From: Uranotaenia lowii
Taxonomy: Eukaryota; Arthropoda; Insecta; Diptera; Culicidae
Assembly: GCF_029784155.1 (NCBI RefSeq)
Contig: NC_073692.1
Coordinates: forward strand, 271,841,327-271,905,326
DNA: 64,000 nt
Reading direction: 5' to 3'
The position numbers and the translations under genes are program-made. The first letter of the stretch is position 1. Each line of letters begins with the position of its first letter. Under the pieces are notes generated by a model that saw only the letters and a list, made by a program, of their open reading frames with translations, was not told where the DNA came from and ran no database searches. Of this stretch, positions 43,801 to 55,800 are shown one piece after another.

Positions 43801-46800
43801 TTCTAGGCAAAAAAGCTGTTGGATAGTGGTATCCCGAATAGGATTGCACCGTGAAAAAACGATGAATTCCATATTCACAGACTATAAATTGTATGGTTTA
43901 CACAATGATTATTAACGTCCTCGATACCGTGAATGCACATTGGAATTAGTTTTCGACCATACATTTCATCGTTTTGGCGAAAATAACCATGAAAAAGGGG
44001 TATTGTTAAGCAGCGTGACTATGAAAAAAATGGCGATTTTCCATACATTGGGAAGCCCAAAAATATAAAGTTCATGTTTAAATAAGTTTCCAGTTTTTCA
44101 TGGTAAAACAACTGATCACACTGACATGACACTTAGAACACAAATTCAACCATTTTCTGTTTTTGAATTTTTTGTTCTCAGATTTTGCAGGTTCACAATA
44201 CCGACGGCAGGTGGCGAACCTGAAAAATTTGACAAGAATGCCCTGTAGTAAAAATGTACCGGTTTTGCCCGATTTTATCGTAGAAATTGCCTGTTTTTTT
44301 TAAGTTGGGTGACATTTCCTAACTGGAATAGCATTTCTTCAAATCGATCGACATTGCGTACTGTTGGAAATATTATCCATGGTCATTGGTAAAACCATGG
44401 AAATCCGATACTTTACATTGTTACCCGCTGAAATAAAAATCATTGCTCTTGGTGGGGTTTTTACGGAATCCATAGGAAGGTCGACAAGCCTGGAGCCAGA
44501 GGAAGGTCGTCGTGCCATTGGTGAGGCGTCGGGCCAAAAGAAGAGCGTCGAGCCGGAACCAAACAAGGTCGTCGGACCGGAGCCACTGGGAGATCGTCGG
44601 ACCGGTGCCATGGAAGGTCGAAGGGCTGGCTGGGATCACGAATGCGGTCGTCGGGAAAGAGCCACTGGTAGGTCTTCGAATCAGGTGGTGATCGTGGGGG
44701 CAGAAGCCACTGAGGACTTACGAGCGGGGTACCACGGAAGGTCGTCAAGCCGGTGCCATGGAATGTCGTCGGACTGGAAAGCCAAGTGAAGGTCGTCGAG
44801 CTGGACCACTAGGCCTTAGGAAAGGCGTCGAAGTGAAAGAAGAAGAGCGCCGAGACCAGAGCCATGAAAGGTCGTCGGGCCAGAGCCATGGAAGGTCGTC
44901 GGACCGGAAGCCACTGGAGATCATCGTGCCAGATCCCGGTGGAGGTCGTCGAACTGATGCCATGGAAGGTCATCGAGTTGCAACAGGGGCGAGAGCGTGT
45001 TCCGGCGCGTGCGTTTAAGAGGAGTAGCCCCATCCTCAGGAGGAGACGCCGAAGGCAATAAGGAAACTGCACAACAGTATTGCATTACTACTTTTCAAGC
45101 AATATTTTGCTAGGTAATTTCCTTAAATAATTATTTATAAATTGGCACAAATACTGTTAGCAGCCTCAGTTTTACAGAAGAAATCAGATGATGTAGATTT
45201 TTCAAATTTTAATATACAATTAAGAATTTTTATGTTTGTATGGGACATGTGAACATAAAAGTTCAAAATTACTCATGTAAACGTTACTTACAAATTATGC
45301 TAAAAATGATGGATGAGTTTTGAATCAAAGCGAAGCTTTTTAGACCCCAGGGTGTTAGAAATTCGAAAATCACCCCTAATCGACTTAGTGGTATGTAATA
45401 ATAATACCTCAAACTAGGACGGATGACTGAAAAGGTTGAAATCCTCTAAATATAAACAAAAATAGAAATAGAATACCTCTTACCTACTATCTGAAAATAT
45501 CTTTTAGTCCCCCTACAGTTTGTCTCAATTGAACATTTGCTTGTATTCAAGAACTAAATCCTTGTTTATAGTTTCCTTATTCTAAACGCCACATTCTTCA
45601 AGATTTAAAGAGTCAAACTTGTTTTGAATTATTTACAATTGATTACTTGATACAGTTTTATCAAGAGAAAGAAAATAGAAATATGAAAATAGAAAAATCC
45701 ATAAGCGAGTATCGATAGCTTTAAGAAAAAGTTAGGCGATAATACACGGTAGAGTAACGCTTTTAATGATTGGACATAAGATGCGAAAACATTCGACAAA
45801 AAATTCGACTCAGGTCCAATCTTATAAATCCAAACTGGAGGCTTACCTTTTGGATAATCGGGAAAAGTCACCGATCAAACTCATCCTCGTTCCATCTATG
45901 TAGCCAGTTAACAAGATCGTTTCTTCGAAGCAAAAAGTAAAATTTGTTAAGACGATTAGCGCTTATAAGTGTCGCCTTTAATCGCACTCATCACTACAAT
46001 ATCGAACAATGTGAGTGGATCCATACGAAGGTGGTGAAAAAAAACCTATTTACTATCCACGCAGTGTGCAGTGTACCGTCAACTGAGGTAACTTGCAACA
46101 TATATCAACTTGAATGACGTCCAAAGAACAGATGTACATGCTAGCCCACGAAACTTGTGTGAAAATTCCAACGAAATTTTACAACCAATTTTCTTTATTT
46201 TTATGTCTTCAAACACATAAAAAAGAACTATCAGAACAAAACTGAGAAAAATAACAAAGTTTCGGTCAGTTTTAAGAAGGTCGTATAACTACTCGGCATG
46301 TTTCCAGAAAATTGCTGTTCGAGTTTCCTTAACACATTCGTCATGTTGTATAGCAAAAAAATATCGAGTCAAAGTTGTAGTAAAAACGAACTTTAAAATT
46401 GATTATAGTGAAACATAAATACTTTAATTATGGTGAAACTTGAGTAACAATGTGAACATCATGCAGCAGTGTGTACATTATACAGGGTTTGTCCGGAAAG
46501 TAATAGGACTGACTGTTTTCCGCCACGACTGTACTTCGGAGCGTGTCCGCGCCGACTGGATAAGGTAGAGGGAGGGTGTTCCTAGCTAACGAACGAGCCG
46601 CTTTTTGTTTGTCTCCTAGCAACGGGAGAACCAGGAGAGCCATTTTCGCGCGACGTGTTTCTGTGAGTGGTGCAAGCCGAAAATACAGCGTTCGTTAAAC
46701 CAGAACGCGATAAAATTCTGTGTGAAACTCAGTAAATCTGCGACAGAGACGTTTGAAATGTTCAAGCAGGTTACTCAAATGTTGCTTTAGCAAGACGTGG

Positions 46801-49800
46801 TGTGTTTCGCTGGCACCAAGCCTTTTTGGAAGGCCTGGAAGAGGTCTGCGATGAAGACCGTGCTGGAAGACCTTCGACACATTGTCGGTGTTTGTCGGAG
46901 TCGCGGGTACGCTCCGAAGTACAGTCGCGGCGGAAAACAGTCAGTCCTATTACTTTCCGTACAAACCCTGTATATCATGATTATTTATCGATCCATGAAG
47001 CGTATTTTCCGATACTCGAAAATTATAATTTTTCCGTAACTTGCGAAATAAGTTAGTTTTTTTTAAATATTTCTGTAAAATGTAAAAGAAGCTTTCTTTT
47101 TTTCTGAAACATTAATAATTAGGAACTACTAGACTGTTCCTTATGAAAATTTATTCAAGAAAATACGTACTTCTGTAGAAAAGAGGAGTGCTGACTTTGT
47201 ACTGGGTGCTCGTTATGTCCTCATCTCCCCTACAAACCAAAAAAAGTTAAAATTTACTAGAACCAAATATACTGAAATGTTAGGCCTAAAACAGCTTCAG
47301 CCCTCAAAGTTTTGATTGGGAGACGTCAGTTTTGAGCGTATTCGGAGACAACGAAATTATGTACGGAGTAAAAAGGTGTGTTTTGGCAGCTGTTTGAAAA
47401 CAAAAACTTCTAATTCCATTATTGCAATGATGAGAGAATAGGTAGATGATCCACATAAGGTGGATGTGTTGGTAATTGAACGAGCAAATGTACCTTATGT
47501 TTTCTTCAACTTTCTTCGTGTAGAAGCGCAGACACAATTGTTCCGTTTGTTCAGATAACGAACTGGTAGCCTACCTTTTTCTGATGTTGTCACAAGAATC
47601 TTCAAATTATCACTAGCTGTGCCCATACTACTCACCTTGTCGACTGTTGTTGCTCTGCTCACGAAGCACGTGCAAAATTTCCTCGTAGTCATTCTCGCGC
47701 GATTTCTTCAACCCATGCTGGTACTTCGCTTCCTTGGCCAACATCAGCTCCCGCTGGATTTGCGTCTTGACCTCGACCGGAATATCCGGTATGATGAACT
47801 GCATGATCCCGGTTAGGACAAACACGATATGTTCGAACACGACTACGAAAGCAAGCCGAGCCGCAAACACGTGCCAATAGTGAGGACTCAAACCGTACTG
47901 TTCGGTGTCGCTTGGACCATTTCTGTAGCCCCGATAAAGGCAGGTGTCCGGATCGTCTTCAGTTTTCGTGCCCCATTCCTCCTTGTAGTCGGACGTGTTG
48001 AACACTGATCGAGAGGATCGAGGTTTTAGCGCGCGTTTGATTCAGTCATCCGACAGCTATGAGACAGCGATCAAGCAACTATCTTACAGACCTTTGCACA
48101 CATCAGGTTGTGTATCAGGTTGTCATACAAAAATGCTCAAATATAATTTTCAAACCATAGCTGCGGGATGACAGAACATAAACTTTCAAACAAACTCGTA
48201 TTACCTGAGAGCGAATGCTCGATATAACCGTGCAGTGAAAAATGAGGCGAGTAGACATATTTGTAGACCATTCGAGGAATAAAGTCGCTGGTGTATGCTA
48301 TCACAAATGCCTAGTTAAACAAACTCATTAGAATACCCGTATTAATTTTTAAATGATGTTGAGTTACGTTTGACACGACCGCGGTATAGGTGATGATTTT
48401 GAGTATTCCGTACCATGCTCCAATGTCTTCCACCCGTTCGGCAAGCGGTCTGCGAGATTGCGTAACCATTTTGTAGGCATCCAGTCGAATCTCGGCAATG
48501 TTGTTTAGAAGTGCAAAAAGCGGAGCTAGAGGAAACGCTGCTACGAACAATGTCACGAATCCATATTGTACAACTGGTAAAGAAAAGAAGAGAAAAAATA
48601 ATGAAAATTCATAATACTTCATATCAATATATTTCATGATCAAATTCATGTCACCAGTGGACCGGGGATTATTGTTTTACCAGGCTAACCAGGCTTCATG
48701 CTGTGTTGCATTCGAATTCAACTTCTCTTTGGAGCCAAACCAAATCCGCTCCTTATATAACCTTTTTACCCTCTATGATATGGGGACTGTTTTCGAGAAA
48801 AAAAATACAACACTGTGGTTGTTGAAAATAACTTTTTAAACATGTGCAAACTTTGTGGCAATCTGTTTAGTGATGTTTTGAGATACCTTTAATGAAAAAA
48901 AGTACAACGTTCATAATTTTTGGGCACCACGTGCGCCATTTTTATTAACCACCCCTTTTCCATTTTTGGATATTTTCATGGCGTTTCCTATTTCCATGCG
49001 ATTTACATACAAAACAACTCCATTTTTTTACTTGACCGAAGCTGTGAAAAGCTTGTTCATCATTTATTCAAGATTCAACTATTTGAAAGAACTTCGTGAG
49101 CCCTTTATGAGTGCTATAAAATGAAAGCGGCTTTATTTTAATGAAATCCGGGAAACCGGGCCATACCAAACTTTCCCAAATTTTTTACCATATAAACCGG
49201 GAAATCTGGCAACCTTGCCAATGACAAATAGCAAAACGAAACGATTGATGCATTTTCCATTAAGTTTATTGAAAAGTCATCTTAAGATCTTTTATACATT
49301 TTACTCGAGAAAAATCAATTAGCATCACCAATCTAATAATATTTTCCTAATCAAAAGATAGAAATCCAAAATTCATATTAACATAAAAGATTTAATTTTG
49401 AAAACATAGAATTTAAAAAATCAGTAAAATCTGGGAAAAATTCCTAAATTTTTCCGTCTCTAAAATCTCCATCATCGTCGATTTTTTTTCCAAATTCTAT
49501 TTTCTGTGTATTACCACCCGACTAGTAGGCGAGTGCTTTCTTTACTAGCATAGCAACCATTTATCACTAAGGAAAATCAAAAAGTGAAAATTTAGTTCAC
49601 TCCAATTTTGCTTTTTGTCGAATGAAGTCTACTTTTATAAGAAAGCTTTTTCATTTAAGAAAGTACAACATTTTGGCGACGAGAATTGAAGAACACACGT
49701 TTTCAGTCAACGAAAAATGGCACCACCAACCGAAAAGTCGAGATTGCTTGAAATCATCATGGAGCAAAATCGTCAGATGCCCGAACAAAACTGACAGATG

Positions 49801-52800
49801 GCTGTACAAAACGCTAACTTGATGGCTATGATGGAACGATTCAACAATCAAGAAGCCCCGGTCCGGCCAGCGAGCGGTCCAGAATTCATCATCGACTGTC
49901 AAACATCAAGGAGTTTTGCTACGATCCCGAAAACGGTTTGGAATTCGATCGATGGTTCCAGAAGTACCAGGATCTGTTCCTGAAAGACGGTGAAAATCTG
50001 GATGACGAAGCAAAAGTTCGCCTGCTGATGAGCCTCAGCATTGACGTTCAAGAAAAATATGTTAATTTTATTCTGCCAAACCATACAGTTTTCTTTCGCC
50101 GACACTGTCACTAAGTTGAAACAGTTGTTTGGTGTTCGAATTTCACTGTTCAACAAGCGATCTAAATGTTTTCAACTTACGAAGCACGGGGAAGATGATT
50201 ACGTTACCTACGCCGGTGTTACTGAACGGGGCTACTAAACGGGCAGCACTGAACGCACTCAAGTTGATGACAGTTATTTGAACAGAGAAAAAGAGCGAGA
50301 GAAAATAAAGCGGTTTATTCGGCGGGAAAGTCGTAGGACGAAAATAAACAATAACAAAACAGAATAAATTCGCGTTAGGTGCGAAGTTGAGCAGAAGAAT
50401 CTGCTTAGGCTAAAAGTGCGAACTGTATGCAATAGTGCGGAAATTAAGTGAGGTCGCTTGAGCAAAGGGCAATTACGGATACGCGCTGGTTCAGAAGACA
50501 CCTAATTAGGTACAACCTGTTGAGTAGAGGTGAGAATTTCATTGAGAAATGTTTAAAGAAAAAATAATTTAGCATAACTAATGTTAAAGGTGGCTAGCGG
50601 AAGGCAGCCAATAAGAATCAAGACAGCAGGAAGCGAATAGGAGAAGTTACTAAACGTGAGATAAAGAAACATCGAATTTAAGTCCTTTTCATCAAAGTTA
50701 TGTTTCTATCGTAGGTTTTTAAAACGCACCGAACTTTGAACGAATAAGAGAGGAGTGTTACAAACTCGGAAACAACCTTTTCCTTTGCTACGCGCCACGC
50801 AAGTAACAAAAATAATATTTAAAAAACGTTTACTGAAGGATGTCTGATTCAGCCAGCACCGCAGCCACTGCTGCCCAACAAGGTAAGAGCTTAGCTAGTA
50901 GGTCCCCCAAGGCGAAGAGTGATACCCCCCTTCAACTTAAGTCCGTTGCTTCTGGCCTCTATTCTGAGAACGGCAATACGAAACAAGGCACTGCCAAGAA
51001 TACCAAAGCGACGTCTTCTGAAAAGCTTCATCCCTTAACCAACAAAACTCCTCCCAAAGAAATAAGCCATTCTGTATCCGCAAAAACGGTCGTCAATGTC
51101 GGTCACTGCTGTGGGACGTGTAAGTAAGTGGATAATAGCCGAATGATACAGTGCGACGATTGTGATGAGTGGAGTCATTTTAGTTGCGTGGGTGTGAACC
51201 GAAGTGTTGAGAGTAAGAAGTGGAACTGTGCAAAGTGCAAAGTGAATAAGAAGAAGGCGGGTGCTACAAGGGTTGCCAGGAACACTGCTACAGCGAAGAA
51301 GGCCGTAAATTTGAAGCCGGAGAAAACCAGCGGCGGGAAGAAGACCAAAACTTCATCTGCAACAAAGGAGATGGAGAATTCGAAATCGAGGAAACCCGTG
51401 GGAACCACGAAATCATCGAAAGCCGCTTCGGTGAAGTCTGTGGGATCAAGGAGGTCAGCGAAAGAGTTGCAGCTACGTAAAATCGATGCGGAGCAGACGT
51501 TGCTCGAGGAAAAGAAGAAGTTGATGAAGAAACACTTCAGCATTCTCGAAGAGCTGGTCGATCTCGAAGATGAAGAAGCAGTCGAAGAAGAGGTGGACGC
51601 TGATACCAAGGTGCAGAGCTGGTTGGGCGCCGCTGGTGGCAAGCGCAAAGAAGAAGAACCATTCCGAGAACGATGAAGAAGGTGAAAGCTTCGAAGAAAC
51701 AGATTCCAGCAATGATTCTGACGAGAAATATCAGGAAGACAGCAGCGATGATTCCACGGGGGATGAGTTAGACGGGAACAATGATTACATGTTCAATCCC
51801 AAGGGTCGTTCTACGCCAACGAAAAAAGGCGAAAGCAAGCTGAAAAATACCACCAGCAACCGGTCGAACCGTAGCCTGACGCGTAATCAATTCGCTGCTC
51901 GCCAAGTAGTTGCAAAGCCAAGTAGTTGCAAAGGACCTGCCCATCTTCTCAGGGAATCCCGAAGAATGGCCGATGTTTCTCTCCACGTACGAAAGCACGA
52001 CTCGAATGTGCGGTTACATAGAGGATAAGAATATGCTGCGACTGCGGAGTTGCTTAAAGGGAGCTGCGTTTGCCGCAGTCCGAAGTTTCCTTCTACACCT
52101 GAGGACAGTGGATAGGGCAATAGACGCGCTAAAGCTGAAATTTGGACAGCCGCGGTTCATAATAGAATCGCTAAAGGAACGTGTTCTTTCCTTACCTGCA
52201 TTAAACTCTGAATCGATTAATAAGATCGTAGACTTTGCGCTAGAGGTGCAGAACCTAACAGTGACCATCAACGCTTGTGGGCGAAAGGAGCCCAAGCGAG
52301 ATTCTTCGTTGCTGAACGATTTAGTTGGCAAACTCCCCGGCCCAATGCAACTACAGTGGGCGAGACATACTCGAAATCTTCGCAAGGTCCAAGTTGACCT
52401 TCAGCGAATGGATTTACAGCATCGGAGAAGATGCTTGCTTGGTCTCTAAGCCACGTGGTCTTGAAGAACCGCGTCAGATTCAGGAGCCGCGCAAGAGAGC
52501 CAAAGCTTTTGTGAATGCTCACGCTGAACACTATTGCCCTAGCGGAGAGGAATATCACGCTCAACAGCAATGTAGCATCGCATTGTCAGCTGCCGCAAGG
52601 CATTCTAACATCGCAGGATGCCTTGTCTGCAAGGGATCTTGCATAAATCTGTCGAAATGTAAGCGTTTCCAGGAGCTCTCGTATGACGGACGGTGGGCAG
52701 CCATACATGAAGCTAGAGTATGCCAAATGTGCCTTAAGTCGCATAGAGGAGGGTGTCAATTCAGGAACTGTGGAGTCAACGGGTGCACCTTCCTACACCA

Positions 52801-55800
52801 CCCATTGCTGCACAAAGAGCTGAACGCAGAGTCGACGGCGATCCAGACGCCTGTCCCCGGGCCACGGGAAGAGCGGTCCTGCAACACTCATCTGTCGGGG
52901 TCTAACACTTGTCTTTTCCGATACGTCCCAGTCGTCGTGTATGGTAACGGCATTGTAATTCAGTGCTACGCCTTCTTAGATGACGGGTCTTCGGTAACGC
53001 TCATGGAACAAGAACTTGCGGATGAACTGAACCTGACTGGAGAACCTCATCGTTTGAGTTTCAAATGGACTGGAGGCACACACCGTACCGAAGATAACAG
53101 CCAGAGTGTCAGCTTCGAAGTGTCTGGCCTTGAGGGAGAGCGCTTTCATCTAGAGGACGTACGAACAGTAAGTGGACTACAACTACCATCTCAGGCACTC
53201 GACGCACAACAACTTCAGGCCGAGAACTCATATTTGCAAGGGATTCCCCTGGAGTCGTATAATAAAATTCAGCCTCGTCTACTGATCGGTGTGCAACATG
53301 CACACCTGACACTTATAAGGGAGAGTCGAGAAGGCAAGCCTGGTCAGCCGATCGCCGTTAAGACTGCATTAGGATGGACCATTTACGGTGGAGCGCCGAC
53401 GGGAGAGTCGCTAAGCATGGTACACTACACGTATCACATTGCCTCCTTCGACCACAAGGCAGAAGGATACATTGAAGAGGGACTCGAGCGTGACGTGCAA
53501 CTGTCGAACGGTGATTCGATGGCAGCCGCCGGTCCGTGTACTTCCGCTATAGATGTCGCATCGATCTGTCAACCAGCCGCACTGGCACGACCATTCGCAC
53601 ATGCCGAAATGAAAGTGACTATAGGGAGTAGAGTTGAGAAGAGTAAGGGGGTCCTCTGATTTGTCTGTTTATCCTTGAGGTCTACTTAAAATTCGCCAGC
53701 TCTTTAACCTCAAACCTACGCAGCGACAGCACTAGGAAAAAGAACTTCGTTAGCATTGATCAAACGTTGCAAGCTGTATACCAGTACAAGATGGCTCAAA
53801 GGCTTGTTTTGGCGACCAGTTTCAATCCACCTGGAGTTTCAATCCACCGGTAGCTCCCCATATGGGGGGGAGCTGGGAACAACTTATGCAATCCATCAAG
53901 TGCGCCTTAGCGGTGTTGGAGTTACCATTGTGCCAGAAAAAGGAGCTTGAGAGTATTATGGTCGAGTATGAAAGCATCATCAACGCACGGTCGCTCATTG
54001 TGCGCTCATTGTTGTAGAGTTGCGAGCTAAAAAAGAGAGTTGGCTGGCTCAGAGATGGAGTCAGCAAACTGGGGGGGAGTGTTACTGAACGGGGCTACTA
54101 AACGGGCAGCACTGAACGCACTCAAGTTGATGACAGTTTTTTGAACAGGGAAAAAGAGCGAGAGAAAAGAAAGCGGTTTATTCGGCGGGAAAGTCGTAGG
54201 ACGAAAATAAACAATAACAAAACAGAATAAATTCGCGTTAGGTGCGAAGTTGAGCAGAAGAATCTACTTAGGCTTAAAGTGCGAACTGTATGCAATAGTG
54301 CGGAAATTAAGTGAGGTCGCTTGAGCAAAGGGCGATTACGGATACGCGCTGGTTCAGAAGACACCTAATTAGGTACAACCTGTTGAGTAGAGGTGAGAAT
54401 TTCATTGAGAAATGTTTAAAGAAAAAATAATTTAGCATAACTAATGTTAAAGGTGGCTAGCGGAAGGCAGCAAATAAGAATCAAGACAGCAGGAAGCGAA
54501 TAGGAGAAGTTACTAAACGTGAGATAGAGAAACATCGAATTTATGTCCTTTTCATCAAAGTTATGTTTCTATCGTAGGTTTTTAAAACGCACCGAACTTT
54601 GAACGAATAAGAGAGGAGTGTTACAAATTCGGAAACAACCTTTTCCTTTGCTACGCGCCACGCAAGTAACAAAAATAATAGCCGGAATCATGGTCAAACG
54701 CTGCGAGGATTTTGAGCTGAACAATATTACCGCAGATCAGTTCAAATCCTTAATTTTTATTCGCGGTCTACGGTCTCCGAGGAAATCTGACATCCGAACA
54801 AGGTTGTTATCGAAGTTGGAATCCGAAAGCAAAGAGAAATGTAAACCGGAAAGTTTGATCACCAAATGTCAACGTTGACATAGCCTCTGCTGGAATAGAA
54901 GTAACCTACGTTTAAATTTTTTTCTACCTTAGATAGACGACTTTTTCACGAGGCGAAAAATATTGACATCCACGCGAATCAACGCCTACTCGAACTCTTA
55001 AGTATTTGTCCTGGAAATTTTATAATTTACGCCGCCAACAACGTGCAGGTGGTTCCCAAGGACAAGAACCCTCCCAACACGCCAGAACTCCGCCCAATTG
55101 AGAAATACTGAGTTATTGTCAAGCGGAACCTAAAGAAGACAAAAAAAACTGCTAAGGACGAGCAGCAGTTCAAGGCAAACGGCTTTCTGCGGCGAAGAAG
55201 GTGGACATGGTGGCTGTACAAAATCTGATGGAAGGGATTAAGCTTAAGGCCCGGCAATTCGGATTTGGAAAAGCTGAAGCCTAACTGAATATTTTTCCTG
55301 AATTTTATACTAATTAAACTTGAAAAAGAAATTAAATTAAATTTTTTAAATAAACGATTTCACCGATTTACACGCGTTTTCTCTTGACCAAATTTTAACC
55401 CTATCACCCTTTATAACCCTTGTCTTCTAAGCCAACGGTCATAAGATCGAATCCCAGTCGTGAAATAACCTGGCACAAAACCCTTGCCAAATCGGAGAAA
55501 ATAATGATTATTACAACGTACACAGCAAGAAAAATTCGTGTAAATTTAGATCGAAAACGATGCACGAAAACGGAACATCGATTTTATTGTAAATTTCTAT
55601 CACGGTGTATTTTTTTCAAGGATGTAATTTTTGAGTCGTGTAAATTTAGATCGAAATCAATGCACGAGATCGGATCACAAAAGCCGTCGTGTAAAAATAA
55701 ATAGGGATGTAAATTTTTAAATTTATTATCGTAAATATTAGAAATCTTTGTTGTATATTCAGGTTTTGCTGTTGTCTATGAATGAATACGCTGCTTTTAA

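Larger units (their letters stand above)
40864..47635 (-). other. Anoctamin last intron, repeat-filled
   Basis: This 6772-bp intron holds the MITE at 41045-42434, the inverted repeat pair at 43170 and 45392, nested MITEs near 43.5-43.8 kb, a minisatellite at 44440-44985, and a mariner remnant at 46483-46970. The rest is AT-rich with no gene. Confidence 0.65.
50217..54680 (+). mobile_element. BEL/Pao LTR retrotransposon, internally deleted
   Basis: Two 601-bp LTRs (50217-50817 and 54080-54680) start TGTTACTGAACGGGG and end AATAATA. GCCGG flanks both ends (50212-50216 and 54681-54685), the 5-bp duplication expected of BEL. I count about 10 LTR differences by eye (about 1.7%). The 3.26-kb interior keeps gag, protease and a scrap of integrase, but lacks reverse transcriptase and RNase H. 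A purine tract (ACTGGGGGGGAG) precedes the 3' LTR. Confidence 0.92.

Noticed and set aside
44339..45072. Several overlapping open frames of about 70-140 codons on both strands
   Set aside because: All lie in the GC-rich minisatellite and repeat its unit. Frames on both strands cannot all be genes.
51175..51648. 157-aa minus-strand frame rich in Ser and Phe
   Set aside because: It is the antisense of the Lys/Glu-rich BEL gag segment.
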